The position numbers and the translations under genes are program-made. Source: Proteobacteria bacterium UBA4575 (GTDB lineage Bacteria > Pseudomonadota > Gammaproteobacteria > UBA4575). Taken from it: a stretch of DNA of 10,724 nt. Positions 8,651-10,724 of this stretch are shown piece by piece. Numbering within the stretch: position 1 is the first letter of the stretch; each line of letters begins with the position of its first letter. The notes beneath the pieces are model-generated. The model had not been told where the DNA came from, searched no databases, and worked only from the letters and a program-made list of their open reading frames with translations. The stretch covers positions 1 to 10,724 of the forward strand of contig DGKH01000022.1 in assembly GCA_002386945.1 (NCBI GenBank), written 5' to 3'.

Positions 8651-9112
8651 TTACATCTTCCCGTCGTAGACCAGATTTGCTCGTTTAACGGCGTTCACGG
8701 GGAAGCTGAATTCTTCTCCGTCTACCGCGATGACTATTTCATCACCCTCGACACGCACTAGCGTGCCTAAAAAATTCTTTCGATCATTGACCGACCAGGT
8801 CAATCTAATTTTCACTTCCTTACCAATATAAAGTTGATAGTGTTCCAACTTCATTAAGGGTCTTTCAATCCCCGGCGATGACACCTCTAAGGTGTACGCG
8901 ACAGTAATTGGATCTTCAACATCTAATACGCCAGCCACTTGATGACTAACTGCAGAACAATCATCGACTTGAATACCATCATCATGGTCGATAAAAATCT
9001 TTAAGTGCGCATGCTTTGGCGAACTGCGGTAATCCACACCCCAAAGACGGAAGCCTAGCCCTTCAATTGCTGGCAATAACAGTGACTCAAGTCCTTCCGG
9101 ATCAGCACTCAA
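8651..9112 (-). CDS. rimP: Ribosome maturation factor RimP
   Basis: Binds the 30S subunit and is needed for its late maturation. The 153 residues (E. coli 150) show the N-terminal alpha/beta domain with GLGFRLWGVDY, the DDGIQVDDCSAVSHQV helix region, LDVEDPITVAYTLEVSSPGIERPL (about 62-86), and the SH3-like C-terminal domain ending in VNAVKRANLVYDGKM. The start is TTG 9112-9110 with GGAG eight bases upstream. No in-frame ATG lies between the upstream terminator and the conserved region, and the N-terminal length agrees with orthologues. First gene of the operon; its binding site follows immediately after a leader terminator. Confidence 0.96.
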   Translation of the reverse strand: MSADPEGLESLLLPAIEGLGFRLWGVDYRSSPKHAHLKIFIDHDDGIQVDDCSAVSHQVAGVLDVEDPITVAYTLEVSSPGIERPLMKLEHYQLYIGKEVKIRLTWSVNDRKNFLGTLVRVEGDEIVIAVDGEEFSFPVNAVKRANLVYDGKM

Positions 9113-9120
9113 TCTTTTGG

Positions 9121-9124
9121 CTCC
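9121..9124 (-). promoter_or_regulatory. Ribosome binding site for the TTG start of rimP
   Basis: GGAG on the minus strand, eight bases before TTG 9112-9110 and directly after the T tract of terminator 2. It is the only good site near the conserved N-terminus. Confidence 0.65.
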
Positions 9125-9127
9125 ACA

Positions 9128-9154
9128 AATAAAAAATGGGCATAAAGCCCATTT
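9128..9154 (-). terminator. Leader terminator 2 (proximal to rimP)
   Basis: On the minus strand AAATGGGC-TTTAT-GCCCATTT forms a perfect 8-bp stem (9154-9147 with 9141-9134) with a five-base loop, running into TTTTTTATTT. The stem is partly A-T. Its T tract ends about four bases before the rimP GGAG, so transcripts reaching rimP must read through it. On the plus strand the stem is followed by only a short AT-rich run, so it acts mainly leftward. Confidence 0.75.
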
Positions 9155-9193
9155 AAACCGTTATGTCACCGCTGCTATTTAACATCGGCCAAC

Positions 9194-9215
9194 AAAAAAG
9201 CCCCAACAGGGGCTT
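9194..9215 (-). terminator. Leader terminator 1 (proximal to promoter)
   Basis: On the minus strand AAGCCCC-TGTT-GGGGCTT forms a perfect 7-bp GC-rich stem (9215-9209 with 9204-9198) with a four-base loop and six T residues at 9199-9194. This is a textbook intrinsic terminator. It lies about 32 nt after the predicted start site, downstream of the promoter at 9253-9281. It would also stop katG read-through, but its place inside the leader suggests premature termination of the operon transcript. Confidence 0.85.
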
Positions 9216-9225
9216 CACGTAAACT

Positions 9226-9246
9226 CTGAGTGTATCCACCACCCAG
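9226..9246 (-). promoter_or_regulatory. 5'-end hairpin of the operon leader
   Basis: CTGGGTG (9246-9240) and CACTCAG (9232-9226) pair over 7 bp, with one G-U pair and a seven-base loop. It starts at the predicted first transcribed base, so it may protect the 5' end or take part in regulatory folding. It is short and its role is unknown. Confidence 0.35.
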
Positions 9247-9252
9247 TGACGG

Positions 9253-9281
9253 AGTATATTTTAGCTAAGACCTCGCGGCAA
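9253..9281 (-). promoter_or_regulatory. Sigma70-type promoter of the rimP-nusA-infB operon
   Basis: The minus strand has -35 TTGCCG (9281-9276; four of six) and -10 TATACT (9258-9253; five of six) at the ideal 17-bp spacing. The start is expected near A9247 or C9246. It is the best promoter in the katG-rimP gap and lies upstream of both leader terminators. Confidence 0.65.
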
Positions 9282-9403
9282 CTAAAAAGATACGGGAAAC
9301 GCACCGTTTTGGGCACTAAATTCGCTACTTTAATCTATTCTGCCGCTATAAACCGTAAATCTCTCGCTTAATACAGACAAAGATAAGCTACCAAGTAGAC
9401 AAT

Positions 9404-9443
9404 TACTCTACGGGCACCTCCATTAAGAGATCCCCGTAGAGTA
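9404..9443 (-). terminator. Long hairpin after katG, possible terminator or 3'-end stabiliser
   Basis: Bases 9404-9414 and 9433-9443 are perfect inverted repeats (11 bp, TACTCTACGGG with CCCGTAGAGTA), and an inner ATCTC/GAGGT pairing (one G-U) closes a six-base loop. It starts eight bases after the katG stop. The following sequence is ATTGTCTA, a poor T tract, so it may terminate weakly, need Rho, or mainly protect the katG mRNA 3' end from exonucleases. Confidence 0.5.
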
Positions 9444-9450
9444 CTCACCC

Positions 9451-10724
<1,274 letters not shown>

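Larger units (their letters stand above)
9113..9247 (-). promoter_or_regulatory. rimP-nusA operon leader with tandem terminators
   Basis: Predicted untranslated leader from the start site near 9246-9247 to the rimP TTG. In order it holds a 5' hairpin (9226-9246), terminator 1 (9194-9215), a 39-nt spacer, terminator 2 (9128-9154) and GGAG (9124-9121). With the 9248-9450 segment it makes up the 338-bp gene-free stretch between rimP and katG, which I read for tRNA cloverleaves on both strands without finding one. In E. coli the equivalent leader carries metY and terminators and is repressed by NusA; here metY is absent. Attenuation control is inferred from the layout. Confidence 0.6.

Noticed and set aside
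9102-9185. Two overlapping mini-ORFs in the rimP leader (9153-9185, MLNSSGDITV; 9102-9152, 16 codons)
   Set aside because: The first stops exactly at the terminator 2 stem and the second overlaps the rimP start, which looks like a leader peptide, but neither has a ribosome binding site or a run of regulatory codons. Chance is the simpler explanation.
9165-9250. Long-range pairing of 9244-9250 with 9165-9171 as an antiterminator
   Set aside because: Seven base pairs can form, but most of the 9244-9250 segment lies at or before the predicted transcription start and would not be in the RNA.
9248-9450. A tRNA or small RNA gene in the katG-rimP gap
   Set aside because: No T-loop GTTCRA sequence, CCA end or cloverleaf pairing was found on either strand; the structures present are explained as hairpins and a promoter.

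Overview
The window is the conserved nusA-infB translation/transcription operon of a gammaproteobacterium, read entirely on the minus strand. Reading right to left, the order is katG (3' part only), a 338-bp regulatory gap, rimP, nusA, infB, rbfA, truB, rpsO, pnp, msrB, a 249-bp gap, and the first 12 codons of an unidentified gene at the left edge. The rimP-to-pnp order matches Escherichia coli, and every protein aligns over its full length with gammaproteobacterial orthologues recalled from memory. The moderate base composition, the Pseudomonas-like MsrB and the lack of an enterobacterial flank (no secG, leuU or metY) suggest a non-enteric gammaproteobacterium. The genus cannot be decided from this sequence.

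Right flank (9113-10724): the C-terminal half of catalase-peroxidase KatG enters from beyond the window and stops at 9451, followed by a long hairpin. A good sigma70-type promoter at 9253-9281 (17-bp spacer) then drives the main operon. Its predicted leader of about 135 nt holds a 5' hairpin and two separate intrinsic terminators, both pointing toward rimP. The second ends a few bases before the rimP ribosome binding site. This layout implies attenuation or antitermination control of an essential operon, plausibly by NusA itself, and it is the most interesting signal in the window.

Core operon (690-9112): RimP and RbfA mature the 30S subunit, NusA governs pausing and termination, IF2 delivers initiator tRNA, TruB makes pseudouridine 55 in tRNA, S15 nucleates 30S assembly, and PNPase degrades RNA. 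Gaps are short (1 to 33 nt) as far as truB. Secondary control points are an extended -10 promoter before rpsO, a terminator-like hairpin after rpsO, and a 9-bp stem in the pnp leader that resembles the RNase III/PNPase autoregulation site of E. coli. Three genes use non-ATG starts (rimP TTG, truB TTG, pnp GTG).

Left flank (1-675): msrB (methionine sulfoxide reductase B) begins only 14 nt after pnp and looks like the last gene of the operon. It has Ser at the usual resolving-Cys position and a Cys near the N-terminus instead. A weak terminator overlaps its stop codon. A TG-extended TATAAT promoter then serves a new gene whose start codon lies at position 36. I found no mobile element, CRISPR array, tRNA or rRNA. 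Most of the window is ordinary core genome; the unusual parts are in the leaders and at the msrB and katG edges.
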